Source of the DNA: SIG480 sp045537045
GTDB lineage: Bacteria; Bacillota; Clostridia; Oscillospirales; JAAYXM01
Assembly (NCBI GenBank): GCA_045537045.1
Contig: JAZSOS010000049.1
Location: 37,392 to 101,391, forward strand
Length of the DNA: 64,000 nucleotides
Direction: 5' to 3'
Position numbers and translations under genes: made by a program
In this document: positions 50,541 to 59,718 of the stretch, in pieces
Layout: each line of letters begins with the position of its first letter
Position numbering within the stretch: the first letter of the stretch is position 1
Notes under the pieces: model-generated
What the model was told of the DNA's origin: nothing
The model's database searches: none
What the model saw: the letters and a program-made list of their open reading frames with translations, nothing else

Positions 50541-51869
50541 ATGATTAATGTAGACATCACGAGAACAAAGAGCCTTGTAACAGACAAAGAACTTTATTTG
50601 ATTGCTCCGCGTCTTGCGGCAGCACATGACACACTTGTTGGCGGAACGGGTGCCGGTTCCGATTTTCTCGGCTGGGTACGCCTGCCGGATGAGATTGACA
50701 GGGAAGAGCTTGCACGCGTGAAAAAGTGTGCAGAGAAGATTAAGAGCGATTCCGACGTGCTTGTTGTTATCGGCATCGGCGGTTCGTATCTCGGTGCACG
50801 CGCTGCGATAGAGTTTATTAAGGGGAATACATACAACCAGCGCACAGGTGCATGCCCCGAGGTGTATTTCGCAGGCAATAACTTAAGTACAGACTATTTA
50901 AACGAAATTATTGAGATAATAGGTGACCGTGATTTTTCAATAAACGTTATCTCAAAATCCGGTTCAACAACCGAGCCTGCAGTAGCTTTCCGTCTCTTTA
51001 AAAATCTTATTGAGAAGAAGTACGGAAAAGAAGAAGCTAAAGGACGTATATATGCAACTACCGACAAGTGCCGTGGGGCGCTCAAGAACCTCGCGACGAA
51101 TGAAGGATATGAAACCTTTGTTGTTCCGGATAATATCGGCGGAAGATACTCCGTTCTCACAGCAGTAGGGCTTCTTCCGATGGCTGTTGCCGGAATCGAC
51201 ATTGATGCTGCTCTTCTTGGCGCAAAGAAGGCTATGGATAAGCTTACCGTAACAAAGGACTTTTCAAATCCGGCATGGACATATGTCGGTGCGCGCAACG
51301 TAATGTATGAAAAGGGCAAGAAAATCGAAATCCTTGCATGCTTTGAGCCGAAGTTCAAGTATATGGCAGAGTGGTGGAAGCAGCTCTATGGAGAAAGCGA
51401 AGGAAAAGATAATGTAGGTATCTTCCCGGCATCGGTTGAGTTCACGGCAGACCTTCACTCAATGGGTCAGTATATCCAGCAGGGCGAGCGTATTCTTATG
51501 GAAACCGTTGTGTCGCTCGGTAAATCTGCATCGGATATTATAGTACCCGAGAATGCGGAGGATTTTGACGGACTTAATTACCTTGCAGGTAAGAGCGTTG
51601 ATTTTGTCAACGAAAACGCATACAAGGGAACTGCGATTGCTCACGAAGACGGCGGTGTGCCGAATATGCTCATTTCGCTTTCAGGTTCAGATGCTGAAAA
51701 CTTCGGGTATATGGTATACTTTTTTGAGTTCGCCTGCGGACTTTCCGGTTATACTCTCGGTGTAAATCCGTTTGATCAGCCGGGCGTTGAAGCGTATAAG
51801 AAGAATATGTTTGCACTTCTCGGCAAACCGGGATATGAAGACCTGATGAAAGAAATTTCGGAAAAGTAA
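50541..51869 (+). CDS. pgi: Glucose-6-phosphate isomerase
   Basis: 442 residues from the ATG at 50541 after GGGAGCGG. Motifs: VVIGIGGSYLGARAAIEF, ISKSGSTTEPAVAFRLF, GGRYSVLTAVGLLPMAVAGID, QYIQQGERILMETVVS and NPFDQPGVEAYKKNM. The length is that of the shorter Gram-positive branch. It interconverts glucose 6-phosphate and fructose 6-phosphate in glycolysis. Confidence 0.97.
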   Translation: MINVDITRTKSLVTDKELYLIAPRLAAAHDTLVGGTGAGSDFLGWVRLPDEIDREELARVKKCAEKIKSDSDVLVVIGIGGSYLGARAAIEFIKGNTYNQRTGACPEVYFAGNNLSTDYLNEIIEIIGDRDFSINVISKSGSTTEPAVAFRLFKNLIEKKYGKEEAKGRIYATTDKCRGALKNLATNEGYETFVVPDNIGGRYSVLTAVGLLPMAVAGIDIDAALLGAKKAMDKLTVTKDFSNPAWTYVGARNVMYEKGKKIEILACFEPKFKYMAEWWKQLYGESEGKDNVGIFPASVEFTADLHSMGQYIQQGERILMETVVSLGKSASDIIVPENAEDFDGLNYLAGKSVDFVNENAYKGTAIAHEDGGVPNMLISLSGSDAENFGYMVYFFEFACGLSGYTLGVNPFDQPGVEAYKKNMFALLGKPGYEDLMKEISEK

Positions 51870-51932
51870 CAAATTTTTCAAAAAAGCCATTGAGATTTTT
51901 GTAGAAGTGTGTTAATATAGATATAGGACAAC

Positions 51933-51996
51933 TCAACCTCACGGTTGAAATTCGGCAATCGCTTGCCGTGAAAGCGATAACCGCAGGGTTTTGCGG
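51933..51996 (+). promoter_or_regulatory. Three-hairpin leader before the small P-loop gene
   Basis: Three perfect hairpins stand in a row: TCAACC/GGTTGA (51933-51948), CGGCAA/TTGCCG (51953-51968, loop TCGC) and CCGCA/TGCGG (51981-51996). The ribosome site AGGAG follows at once. It may be a cis-regulatory RNA; no class recognised. Confidence 0.5.
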
Positions 51997-52010
51997 AGAT
52001 AGGAGTAATT

Positions 52011-52418
52011 ATGGTTCGCGTAATTATGGGACTTCAGGGCCATGGAAAAACAAAGCAGATTATTGAGCTTACAAACAAGGCTGCGTCCGACGATTTAACG
52101 GTTGCTTGCATTGAGCGCGGCACTAAGCTTACATATGATATAAGTCATAAGGCACGTCTTGTTGACGTTTCGGGATACTTTATCGAAAGCTATGAGCATC
52201 TTAAGGCATTTATCTGCGGAATGCATTCGGGAAACTTTGACCTCTCGAAGATATTCATCGACAGCCTTTATAAGGTTTCAAAGTGTGATTTCATCAAGCA
52301 GACAGAGGAGTTCCTTCTCTGGGCTGAGAGCTTCGGTGCAGAGCACGGCATTGATTTTGTAATCACAATCAGCGCTGATGACAAAACTGCAACCGACACA
52401 ATCCGCAAGTTTTTCTAA
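52011..52418 (+). CDS. Small P-loop protein of unknown role
   Basis: 135 residues. Begins VRVIMGLQGHGKTKQIIELTNKA, a Walker A (GLQGHGKT). Later KIFIDSLYKVSK may be a Walker-B-like strand, and DFVITISADDKTATDTIRKF closes the fold. This looks like a minimal RecA-type or kinase-type nucleotide-binding domain. I have seen such small ATP-binding proteins in Clostridia without known function. It follows pgi but has its own structured leader. Confidence 0.7.
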   Translation: MVRVIMGLQGHGKTKQIIELTNKAASDDLTVACIERGTKLTYDISHKARLVDVSGYFIESYEHLKAFICGMHSGNFDLSKIFIDSLYKVSKCDFIKQTEEFLLWAESFGAEHGIDFVITISADDKTATDTIRKFF

Positions 52419-52435
52419 TTAACTGAATAAAAACC

Positions 52436-52463
52436 AAGCACCGCTTCATTTGAAGCGGTGCTT
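52436..52463 (+). terminator. Intrinsic terminator
   Basis: AAGCACCGCTTC (52436-52447) pairs with GAAGCGGTGCTT (52452-52463), loop ATTT, then TTGG. Confidence 0.85.
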
Positions 52464-52511
52464 TTGGTATTCCAAAAGCGCGTGGTTTCCGCGCGCCTTT
52501 AAATATTTTAC

Positions 52512-53174
52512 TTAAGCTTCCGATACGCCTACAACACCGGGTATGGAAATAATTTCACGGATGAATTCATTTCTTTCACCACGCATATCTGTATGTATCG
52601 TGATAACGGCCTTTTCGCTTGAGCCTTTGATTGCGATTATTTCAAAGTGCCGCTTTGCAAACTCTTCAACGTAGTCTGTGACCGTACGCTCGCCAATAGG
52701 CACGGTTACGTCAAAAGTAAGTGCGCTCGCACGGATTTTGAGGGAGAGGGGGCGCAGAACGTAAATCGTGAACATCATAAGAGCAACAATGGTCAGCGCA
52801 ACTTCAAGAAAACCTGCGCCGATAACAAGACCGAGGCAACCAGTTGTCCAGAGCCCGGCGGCGGTAGTAAGACCGCGTACACGACTGCGGTTTACGATAA
52901 TGCTTCCTACACCGAGAAAACCGATTCCGGATATAACCTGAGCACCGAGGCGGGTAACGTCAGTTATCGCGCCATTCTGCCTGGAAAGAAGCTGGCTTAC
53001 AATCATAACGGATGTTGCGCCGAGGCAGACGATGATGTGTGTACGAAGGCCTGCATCATGTTTGCTGCTGGCACGCTCGATGCCGATGAGACCGCCGAGA
53101 ACAACCGAAGTGACAAGTCTGAGAAGAACAATGAGATAAACATCAAAATTAATATACGACAGTGCAACTTCCAT
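52512..53174 (-). CDS. MgtC/SapB-family membrane protein
   Basis: 220 residues. Four or five membrane helices with family motifs LGGLIGIERASSKHDAGLRTHIIVCLGA, RLGAQVISGIGFLGVGSIIV and GLTTAAGLWTTGCLGLVIG. The C-terminal 75 residues (FDVTVPIGERTVTDYVEEF; GVVGVSEA at the end) form an ACT-like soluble domain. Family members affect magnesium homeostasis and membrane energetics; the exact activity is uncertain. AAAGGAGC precedes the ATG. Confidence 0.93.
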   Translation of the reverse strand: MEVALSYINFDVYLIVLLRLVTSVVLGGLIGIERASSKHDAGLRTHIIVCLGATSVMIVSQLLSRQNGAITDVTRLGAQVISGIGFLGVGSIIVNRSRVRGLTTAAGLWTTGCLGLVIGAGFLEVALTIVALMMFTIYVLRPLSLKIRASALTFDVTVPIGERTVTDYVEEFAKRHFEIIAIKGSSEKAVITIHTDMRGERNEFIREIISIPGVVGVSEA

Positions 53175-53211
53175 GATAAAACAGCTCCTTTGAATTTTTT
53201 AGAGAATAAGC

Positions 53212-53239
53212 AAAAAGACGCAGAGTTGATATCTGCGTC
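53212..53239 (-). terminator. Terminator of rpmB
   Basis: GACGCAGA (53217-53224) pairs with TCTGCGTC (53232-53239); on the minus strand it is followed by TTTTTG. Confidence 0.85.
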
Positions 53240-53261
53240 TCCGGCTTTTGCTTGTGTGTAC

Positions 53262-53450
53262 TTATATCGCGCGCTGAACCTTACCGGAACGGAGGCATCT
53301 TGTACAGACGTAAATATGACGGGGGGAACCGTCAACGATAGCCTTTACGCGTTTGATATTCGGTCTCCACATTTTGTTAGAGCGTCTGTGCGAGTGGGAC
53401 ACTTTAATGCCAAATGTCACGCCTTTTTCGCATATTGCGCACTTTGCCAT
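53262..53450 (-). CDS. rpmB: 50S ribosomal protein L28
   Basis: 62 residues from the ATG at 53450 after GGAGGTG. MAKCAICEKGVTFGIKVSH, then NKMWRPNIKRVKAIVDGSP and YVCTRCLRSGKV. This is the four-cysteine (zinc-binding) form of bL28. Its place near Asp23, the DAK protein and recG is conserved in Firmicutes. Confidence 0.97.
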   Translation of the reverse strand: MAKCAICEKGVTFGIKVSHSHRRSNKMWRPNIKRVKAIVDGSPRHIYVCTRCLRSGKVQRAI

Positions 53451-53646
53451 TTGCCGCACCTCCTTAAAATCTTGTCAATAAACAGCATCTAATATAATAA
53501 CAGATTTGACACCAAAATGCAAGTGTTTTTTTGAAAAAAATAAAAATTTTTACATTAAACATTTTTTTAAAAACTTATTGAGGTAATAAATGTCCTAAAT
53601 TCAGGCAAAAGTGCTGAAATGTGGAACAAAAACCTGTATTTGTGTG

Positions 53647-53675
53647 TTGCGCGACCGGGGAAATTGCGTTACAAT
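53647..53675 (+). promoter_or_regulatory. Predicted promoter of the SleB-like gene
   Basis: TTGCGC (53647-53652), 17 bases, TACAAT (53670-53675). Weak -35. Confidence 0.45.
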
Positions 53676-53707
53676 ATAGTGGACTATACCGGAAGGAAGT
53701 GGTGAAA

Positions 53708-54505
53708 ATGAAAAAAATACTTATTTTGATGCTGTCGCTTATCTTGCTTATGCAGATGAGCTTTGCGGCAAATGTTACGATTGACGGAGAAAACTTTGAA
53801 GGCGCAAAGCTTGTGAATTCCGTTACATACGTTCCGTTGCGGACGTTTGCGGAAACCCTCGCCGAAGTTGAAGTGTCGTGGGATAACAATACGAAAACCG
53901 CAACGGCAAGGAATTCCGAAGCCGAGACGAGTGCGGGAATCGGAAGGGGATATATTGAATCCCGCGGGCGTGTGCTTTATTCTGGAAACGAAAATATTAT
54001 CATCAACGGTAGTACTTATATCCCCGTGCGCCCGCTTGCAAAGGCACTCGGCGCAACTGTTACTTGGGATAACGGCACGAAAACCGCCGAGGTACGCTCC
54101 GGAGCAGAGACGCTGTTGTCCGCAGATGAATTTTATAATGCGAGTGACCTTTACTGGCTGGCGAAAATAATAAACGCTGAAAGTGAGGGTGAAGCACTTG
54201 CCGGAAAGCTTGCTGTGGGCAATGTTGTTCTCAATCGCGTGGAAAGCCCGGATTTTCCAAATACCGTTTACGATGTTGTTTTCGATAAGAAGGGCGGCGT
54301 GCAGTTTACACCCGTAGCAAACGGAAGTATTCATAAAGAACCGGGATGGGAAAGCTATCTTGCGGCAAAAATTTGTCTTGAAAGGTATAAGGTTACGGAT
54401 AAGAATATTCTGTTCTTTTTAAACCCTGCAATATCGACAAGCACATGGGTTCCAAATAACCGGGATTTTGTAATGTCCGTCGGAAATCACGATTTTTACG
54501 CATAG
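53708..54505 (+). CDS. Cell-wall hydrolase, SleB-like, with stalk domain
   Basis: 265 residues from the ATG at 53708 after GGAAGGAAG. Signal peptide ILILMLSLILLMQMSFAA. Two short copper-amine-oxidase-N-type repeats follow (NSVTYVPLRTFAETLAEVEVSW; NGSTYIPVRPLAKALGATVTW), a common wall-binding or stalk element in Clostridia. From about residue 150 comes the hydrolase_2 domain of SleB: LYWLAKIINAESEGEALAGKLAVGNVVLNRV, with the active-site glutamate in NAESEGE. SleB is a spore-cortex lytic enzyme; relatives also act in vegetative cells. Whether this organism sporulates cannot be judged here. Confidence 0.9.
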   Translation: MKKILILMLSLILLMQMSFAANVTIDGENFEGAKLVNSVTYVPLRTFAETLAEVEVSWDNNTKTATARNSEAETSAGIGRGYIESRGRVLYSGNENIIINGSTYIPVRPLAKALGATVTWDNGTKTAEVRSGAETLLSADEFYNASDLYWLAKIINAESEGEALAGKLAVGNVVLNRVESPDFPNTVYDVVFDKKGGVQFTPVANGSIHKEPGWESYLAAKICLERYKVTDKNILFFLNPAISTSTWVPNNRDFVMSVGNHDFYA

Positions 54506-54533
54506 AAGAAAAAAGGTGAAAAATACGCATTTT

Positions 54534-54564
54534 ATATTCTGCCGGGTTGCTCGCCGGAGAATAT
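54534..54564 (+). terminator. Hairpin after the SleB-like gene
   Basis: ATATTCT (54534-54540) pairs with AGAATAT (54558-54564), with CCGG on each side of the loop. No T run. Confidence 0.45.
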
Positions 54565-54598
54565 CTGCATGCGTTTTTGAAAATTTAAAAAATTTATA

Positions 54599-54627
54599 TT
54601 GAGTTATTGTCAAAAACAGTGTATAAT
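54599..54627 (+). promoter_or_regulatory. Predicted promoter of the Asp23-DAK-recG operon
   Basis: TTGAGT (54599-54604), 17 bases, TATAAT (54622-54627), about 50 bases before the Asp23 start. Confidence 0.7.
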
Positions 54628-54675
54628 ATATATAATCTATGATTATGTCATTTAAATCTTACAGGAGGTTTGTAT

Positions 54676-55023
54676 ATGATATTAAACAACGACAAAGGCT
54701 CAATTGAGATAACAAATGAAGTATTTACGGCAGTTGCCGGAGATGCCGCGACAAACTGCTTCGGTGTCCGTGGAATGGCAGACAGAAGCGTCAAGGATGG
54801 AATTGTCCGTCTTCTAAAGCGTGAGAATATGTCCAAGGGCGTAAAGGTCACGTTTGAGAATGAAACGGTAAATATTGATGTTCATATAATTGTGGATCAC
54901 GGTGTCAATATCACCGCAATCTGTGAATCTATTATAAATGAAGTCCGCTATAATGTAGAGCGCGTAACGCGCGTGAAGGTCGGCAGCGTCAACGTAAAAG
55001 TCGATTCTATAATGGCAGAATAA
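54676..55023 (+). CDS. Asp23/Gls24 family envelope stress protein
   Basis: 115 residues from the ATG at 54676, seven bases after AGGAGG; a TTG at 54670 is too close. Sequence SIEITNEVFTAVAGDAATNCFGVRGMA, VTFENETVNIDVHIIVDHGVNI and VERVTRVKVGSVNVKVDSI fits the family (YloU in Bacillus). Such proteins coat the inner membrane face in some species. First gene of a conserved operon with the DAK-domain protein and recG. Confidence 0.93.
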   Translation: MILNNDKGSIEITNEVFTAVAGDAATNCFGVRGMADRSVKDGIVRLLKRENMSKGVKVTFENETVNIDVHIIVDHGVNITAICESIINEVRYNVERVTRVKVGSVNVKVDSIMAE

Positions 55024-55038
55024 CGGAGGTGCCGACAA

Positions 55039-56685
55039 GTGAGAGAACAGATTACCGCCGCGGAGTTTCGCCGTATGGTGATATCCGCTTCCGCGGCAAT
55101 AGATAACAACAAACAGAAATTAAACGAACTCAACGTATTTCCCGTTCCGGACGGCGACACGGGAACAAATATGTCGCTTACTGCACGCGCCGCTGCAACG
55201 GCGCTTTCTCCCGTTTCTCCTGAAACGGTGGGCGAGGCGGCGAACACTGCGGCATCTGCGCTTCTTCGCGGTGCGCGTGGAAACTCGGGAGTTATCCTGT
55301 CACTTCTGTTCCGTGGATTTGCAAAGTCATGCGCGGGTGCAGAAGTTCTCGATGCAAGCTCTTTTGGTCGTGCGCTTTCCTCGGGTGTTGAGGCAGCTTA
55401 CCGCGCGGTTATGAAGCCGGCAGAGGGTACAATCCTTACGGTTTCCCGCAAGGCGGCAGAAAAGGCAGTTGAGCTTTCAGAGAGCCTTTCCGACATTGAA
55501 GAAATATTTGCAGAGGCAATTTCTGCGGCGAAGGTCGCACTTGATGAGACGATGGAGCTTAATCCCGTTCTCAAAAAGGCGGGTGTTGTCGATGCCGGCG
55601 GTGCGGGCTGGGTGCTTGTGCTTGAGGCTATGCTTTCATCCCTGCAGGGAAATGACGTTGCGCTCTCTTCGGGCGAGGAAATCTCCGGCACATCTGCGGC
55701 TTCTTTTGCCGAGGTTACGGAGGAGATAACCTTTGCATACTGCACAGAGTTTATTGTAAATATAAGCCGCGAAGGTAAAAATCTTGATGTTGCAAAGCTT
55801 CGCGCTTTCCTTGAATCAATCGGTGACTGCGTTGTTGTCGTCGATGATGATGACATTATCAAGGTTCACGTTCACACCAACGAGCCGGACAAGGCTCTTG
55901 GCCGTGCGCTTACTTACGGTGAGCTTACAAATATAAAGATTGACAATATGCGCTATCAGCACAGCGAGAAGGTTGTTGCAGAGTCAAAAGAAGAGAAATC
56001 TGCAGAACATACTATTGCTCCTGCAGAGAAGAAATACGGCTTTGCAGTTGTCGGCGCGGGCGAGGGAATCCTCAGTGTTTTCCGTGACCTCGGTGCGGAC
56101 ACGCTTATCGAGGGCGGACAGACAATGAACCCATCCACCGATGATATTCTCGCGGCGGTAAATGCAACTCCGTCGGAAATCGTTTTCGTTCTCCCGAATA
56201 ACAAGAACATAATCATGGCGGCACAGCAGACCGCACTTCTCACCGAAAAGCAGGTTGTTGTTCTTGAAACCAAAACCGTTCCTCAGGGCATCTCCGCGCT
56301 TCTGGCGTTCAATCCGGATGGTGAGACAGAAGAAAACGTTACAGCTATGATGGAGGCGGCGGGAAATGTTTCCACCGGTTCAATCACATATGCTGCAAGG
56401 GATAGCGAGTTTGACGGTTATTCCATCAAGGAGGGCGAGTATCTCGCACTTAACGAGGGCAAGCTTTCCGCATCCGGTAAGGACCTCGGTGAGGTTGCCG
56501 GAAAGCTTATTTCCGATATGGGAATAGCAGACCGTGGCTTTGTCACCGTTTTCTACGGCGCGGGCGTAAATGCGGACGATGCATCCGTTGTTGAAAACAT
56601 CTGCAAGGAAAATGCAAAGGATGCCGAGGTTATGCTCCTTGACGGCGGTCAGCCGGTATACTACTATTTGATTTCAGCGGAGTAA
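55039..56685 (+). CDS. DAK2-domain protein, fatty-acid-kinase (FakA/YloV) type
   Basis: 548 residues from a GTG after GGAGGTG. The N-terminal DhaL-like kinase domain carries NVFPVPDGDTGTNMSLT (metal-binding aspartates) and LRGARGNSGVILSLLFRGFA, with GVVDAGGAGWVLVLEAML further on. A middle domain and a C-terminal DAK1-like domain follow (EIVFVLPNNKNIIMAAQQTA). In Staphylococcus FakA phosphorylates fatty acids held by the FakB partner; no FakB (DegV) gene is adjacent here. The position between Asp23 and recG is strongly conserved. Confidence 0.93.
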   Translation: MREQITAAEFRRMVISASAAIDNNKQKLNELNVFPVPDGDTGTNMSLTARAAATALSPVSPETVGEAANTAASALLRGARGNSGVILSLLFRGFAKSCAGAEVLDASSFGRALSSGVEAAYRAVMKPAEGTILTVSRKAAEKAVELSESLSDIEEIFAEAISAAKVALDETMELNPVLKKAGVVDAGGAGWVLVLEAMLSSLQGNDVALSSGEEISGTSAASFAEVTEEITFAYCTEFIVNISREGKNLDVAKLRAFLESIGDCVVVVDDDDIIKVHVHTNEPDKALGRALTYGELTNIKIDNMRYQHSEKVVAESKEEKSAEHTIAPAEKKYGFAVVGAGEGILSVFRDLGADTLIEGGQTMNPSTDDILAAVNATPSEIVFVLPNNKNIIMAAQQTALLTEKQVVVLETKTVPQGISALLAFNPDGETEENVTAMMEAAGNVSTGSITYAARDSEFDGYSIKEGEYLALNEGKLSASGKDLGEVAGKLISDMGIADRGFVTVFYGAGVNADDASVVENICKENAKDAEVMLLDGGQPVYYYLISAE

Positions 56686-56691
56686 AATCAT

Positions 56692-58764
56692 ATGATGAAG
56701 CCTGATTTTAACACGGGAATACGTTACCTGAAGGGCGTCGGTGAAAAGCGCGCCGAAGCTTTCTCAAAGCTTGGCATAAACACCGTGCGCGACCTTATCG
56801 GGTACTTCCCGCGTAATTATGAAGACAGGCGAAATCTCGTGAAAATTTCCGCGCTTTCCGCAGGGGATAAGGCGTGCATAAAAGCGTGTATTTCCTCAGA
56901 TATCAAAACCCGCTCACCGCGCCGCGGATTTACCGTTTCGGAATTCCGCGCTGTTGATGAAAGCGGCGGAATAAAAATAGTGTTTTTTAACCAGAAATAC
57001 AGTGTCAGCAAGCTTGCTCCCGGGCAGACCTATATATTCTTCGGAAAGGTAGAGGAACGCGCGGGCGGGCTTTGCATACTCAACCCGACGTTTGAAGAAG
57101 AGGAAAGCTCCGGTCAAAAAACCGGGGCTATTCTGCCAATTTACGGCCTTACTGCAGGAATATCGGCAGATGTGCTGAGATCCGCCGTGAGGTCTGCGCT
57201 GGCAGAGTTTTCGCAAAGTATTCCCGAGGTTTTGCCGGAGGACATACGGAGAAAACATTCTCTTGCGCACGTCGGATTTTCTTATCGCGAAATTCATTTC
57301 CCGACAAGCGAGGAAGAGCTTGAAATCGCAAAGCGGCGCCTTGTGTTTGAAGAGCTTTTTATTTTAAGCCTTGGACTTATGCACCTTCGCGGCAGGCGCG
57401 AGCACGAGATAGGAACAGCGATAAAGGATAGTGACTTTACACCGTATTTGAATTCGCTTCCGTTTGCGCTTACATCCGCACAGCGGCGGGTTATTGATGA
57501 AATAGCAACGGATATGCAATCCTCGCGTCCAATGAACAGAATCGTTCAGGGTGACGTTGGCTCCGGTAAAACCGCGGTGGCGGCGGCAGCGGCGTATCTT
57601 GCGTATAAGAACGGGATGCAGACCGCCCTTATGGTGCCGACGGAAATTCTTGCTGAGCAGCATTTTAAATCTCTTTCGGAAAACATGGAGAAGCTAGGAG
57701 TGAGATGCGCGCTTCTTTGCGGCAGTATGAAGGCTTCGGAGAAAAAAAGCATAAAAGAAAAATGCGCATCCGGTGAGATTGATCTTCTCATCGGAACCCA
57801 TGCAATAATCAGCGAGGATGTAGAGTTTGAAAATTTAGGACTTATGATTGTTGATGAACAGCACCGCTTTGGTGTGCGCCAGCGTGCAACGCTTGCGGCA
57901 AAGGGGCGTAATCCGCACCAGCTTGTTATGTCGGCAACTCCCATTCCGAGATCCCTTGCTTTGATTATGTACGGAGATCTTGATATATCAGTTATAGACG
58001 AGCTTCCGCCCGGTAGGCTTCCCGTTGATACGCTTATAGTAAACGACTCAAAACGCGCTGATGCGTATGCTTTTATAAAAAAACAGCTTGATATGGGAAA
58101 TCGTGCGTATATTGTATGCCCGCTTATCGAGGATAATGAGGATAGTGAACTCGAGCTTCGTTCGGTTGAGAAGTTTGCAAAGGAGCTCTCTGACACTGCT
58201 TTTTACGGCAAGAAGGTAGAGCTTCTGCACGGCAAGCTCAAGCAAAAGGAAAAAGATGCCGTAATGCGCCGCTTTGTAAGCGGCGAGACATCTGCGATTG
58301 TCTCCACAACCGTTATTGAAGTCGGAGTGAATGTCCCGGAAGCCACTGTAATGGCGATTGAAAATGCCGAGCGCTTCGGTCTTTCTCAGCTCCACCAGCT
58401 TCGTGGGCGAGTCGGCAGAGGAAACGCAAAATCATATTGTATTCTCTTTTCAAACGTCAGCAAAACAAGCACGGCTGCGGAAAGACTGCAGGCATTGCGT
58501 GACACGAATGACGGTTTTAAAATATCAGAGGAAGATCTGCGCCTTCGCGGACCTGGGGACTTTTTCGGCACGCGTCAGCACGGTCTCCCTGAACTTCGTA
58601 TAGCAAGCTTTATGTCGGATATAAAAACGCTTGAGCTTGCAAAGCACGAGGCGTTTGCCGTTGCGGAGCGGGACAGAACGCTATCTCTTCCGGAACATAA
58701 GCTTTTGCGAGCGCGGATACGAGAAATGTTCAATGTGTCTGAGAACGGAAACTCGTTTAATTAG
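56692..58764 (+). CDS. recG: ATP-dependent DNA helicase RecG
   Basis: 690 residues. OB-fold wedge domain in the first 150 residues (YLKGVGEKRAEAFSKLGI; ALSAGDKACIKACI). Helicase motifs: GDVGSGKTAVAAAAA (I), DEQHRFGVRQRA (II), MSATPIPRSLAL (III), and VGRG in QLHQLRGRVGRGNAKSY (VI). The end has the TRCF-like RecG C-terminus. It remodels stalled replication forks and branched DNA. Two ATG codons in a row mark the start; only a weak ribosome site is seen. Confidence 0.96.
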   Translation: MMKPDFNTGIRYLKGVGEKRAEAFSKLGINTVRDLIGYFPRNYEDRRNLVKISALSAGDKACIKACISSDIKTRSPRRGFTVSEFRAVDESGGIKIVFFNQKYSVSKLAPGQTYIFFGKVEERAGGLCILNPTFEEEESSGQKTGAILPIYGLTAGISADVLRSAVRSALAEFSQSIPEVLPEDIRRKHSLAHVGFSYREIHFPTSEEELEIAKRRLVFEELFILSLGLMHLRGRREHEIGTAIKDSDFTPYLNSLPFALTSAQRRVIDEIATDMQSSRPMNRIVQGDVGSGKTAVAAAAAYLAYKNGMQTALMVPTEILAEQHFKSLSENMEKLGVRCALLCGSMKASEKKSIKEKCASGEIDLLIGTHAIISEDVEFENLGLMIVDEQHRFGVRQRATLAAKGRNPHQLVMSATPIPRSLALIMYGDLDISVIDELPPGRLPVDTLIVNDSKRADAYAFIKKQLDMGNRAYIVCPLIEDNEDSELELRSVEKFAKELSDTAFYGKKVELLHGKLKQKEKDAVMRRFVSGETSAIVSTTVIEVGVNVPEATVMAIENAERFGLSQLHQLRGRVGRGNAKSYCILFSNVSKTSTAAERLQALRDTNDGFKISEEDLRLRGPGDFFGTRQHGLPELRIASFMSDIKTLELAKHEAFAVAERDRTLSLPEHKLLRARIREMFNVSENGNSFN

Positions 58765-58779
58765 AAAGGTTGGAAAAAC

Positions 58780-59718
58780 GTGAAAAGATGCCTTTTGTTT
58801 ATTTTATCGGCTCTGTTTGTTCTTTCGCTTTCAAGCTGCGGAAAACGAGACACCTCCAATGTCGGCGGATATACGTTTACAGATGCTTTGGGATACGAAA
58901 TAACTGTAAAGTCACATGACCGTACAGCTGCGCTTTTAGGCAGCTTTGCAGAAATCTGGATGAATGCAGGCGGAAACGTGTGTGCGGCAAGTGATGACGC
59001 ATGGACGGATTTTGAGCTGTCGCTTCCGGATACTTGCGCAAACCTCGGCGGAACACATTCGCCGAATTTAGAGACACTTCTCTCTGTGAGACCGGATTTT
59101 GTTCTTGCAAGCGCATCTCAAAGCTCAAATGTGAATATGAAGGACGTTCTTGAGAGTGCAGGGGTCACCGTTGCATATTTTGATGTTGACAGCGTTGAGG
59201 ATTATCTTGATATGCTGAAAATTTGCACGGACATCACCGGCAGAAGTGATCTTTTTGAGGAAAACGGCATTGCTGTGAAAGAAGAGATAGAAAAAATAAA
59301 GGATGAACACTTTTCATTAAAAATCCCTAAAGAAGAAAAGAACATCCTTTTACTCCGTGCGTCCTCCGGTGCAATTAAGGCAAAGGGGAGCGAGGGGACG
59401 GTGCTTGGTGAAATGCTCTCAGTGCTTGGATACATAAACATCGCCGACAGCGATAACACGTTGCTTGAAAACTTAAGCATTGAAACGATAATGAAAAACG
59501 AGCCTTACCGGATTTTTGTAGTTACAATGGGTGATGATACGAACAAAGCCATTGCAAACATAACAAGAATGATAAACGAAAACCCTGCATGGAAAAGCCT
59601 TGCGGCTGTCAGGGAAGGAAGACTTCACTTTATGGAAAGACGGCTTTTCAACATAAAGCCGAATGCGAGATGGGCGAAAGCGTATGAAGAACTCTGTAAA
59701 GTTTTGCGTGAAAAATAG
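58780..59718 (+). CDS. Substrate-binding lipoprotein of an iron-siderophore/cobalamin-type ABC importer
   Basis: 312 residues from a GTG after AGAAAGG. Lipoprotein signal with lipobox LSSC, cysteine 20. The two-lobed class III fold is indicated by TFTDALGYEITVKSHDRTAALLGSFAEIW, LGGTHSPNLETLLSVRPDFVLAS and a C-terminal WAKAYEELCKVL. Such proteins bind ferric siderophores, haem or B12. First of three overlapping importer genes. With feoB broken, this could be an alternative iron route, but the substrate is unknown. Confidence 0.9.
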   Translation: MKRCLLFILSALFVLSLSSCGKRDTSNVGGYTFTDALGYEITVKSHDRTAALLGSFAEIWMNAGGNVCAASDDAWTDFELSLPDTCANLGGTHSPNLETLLSVRPDFVLASASQSSNVNMKDVLESAGVTVAYFDVDSVEDYLDMLKICTDITGRSDLFEENGIAVKEEIEKIKDEHFSLKIPKEEKNILLLRASSGAIKAKGSEGTVLGEMLSVLGYINIADSDNTLLENLSIETIMKNEPYRIFVVTMGDDTNKAIANITRMINENPAWKSLAAVREGRLHFMERRLFNIKPNARWAKAYEELCKVLREK

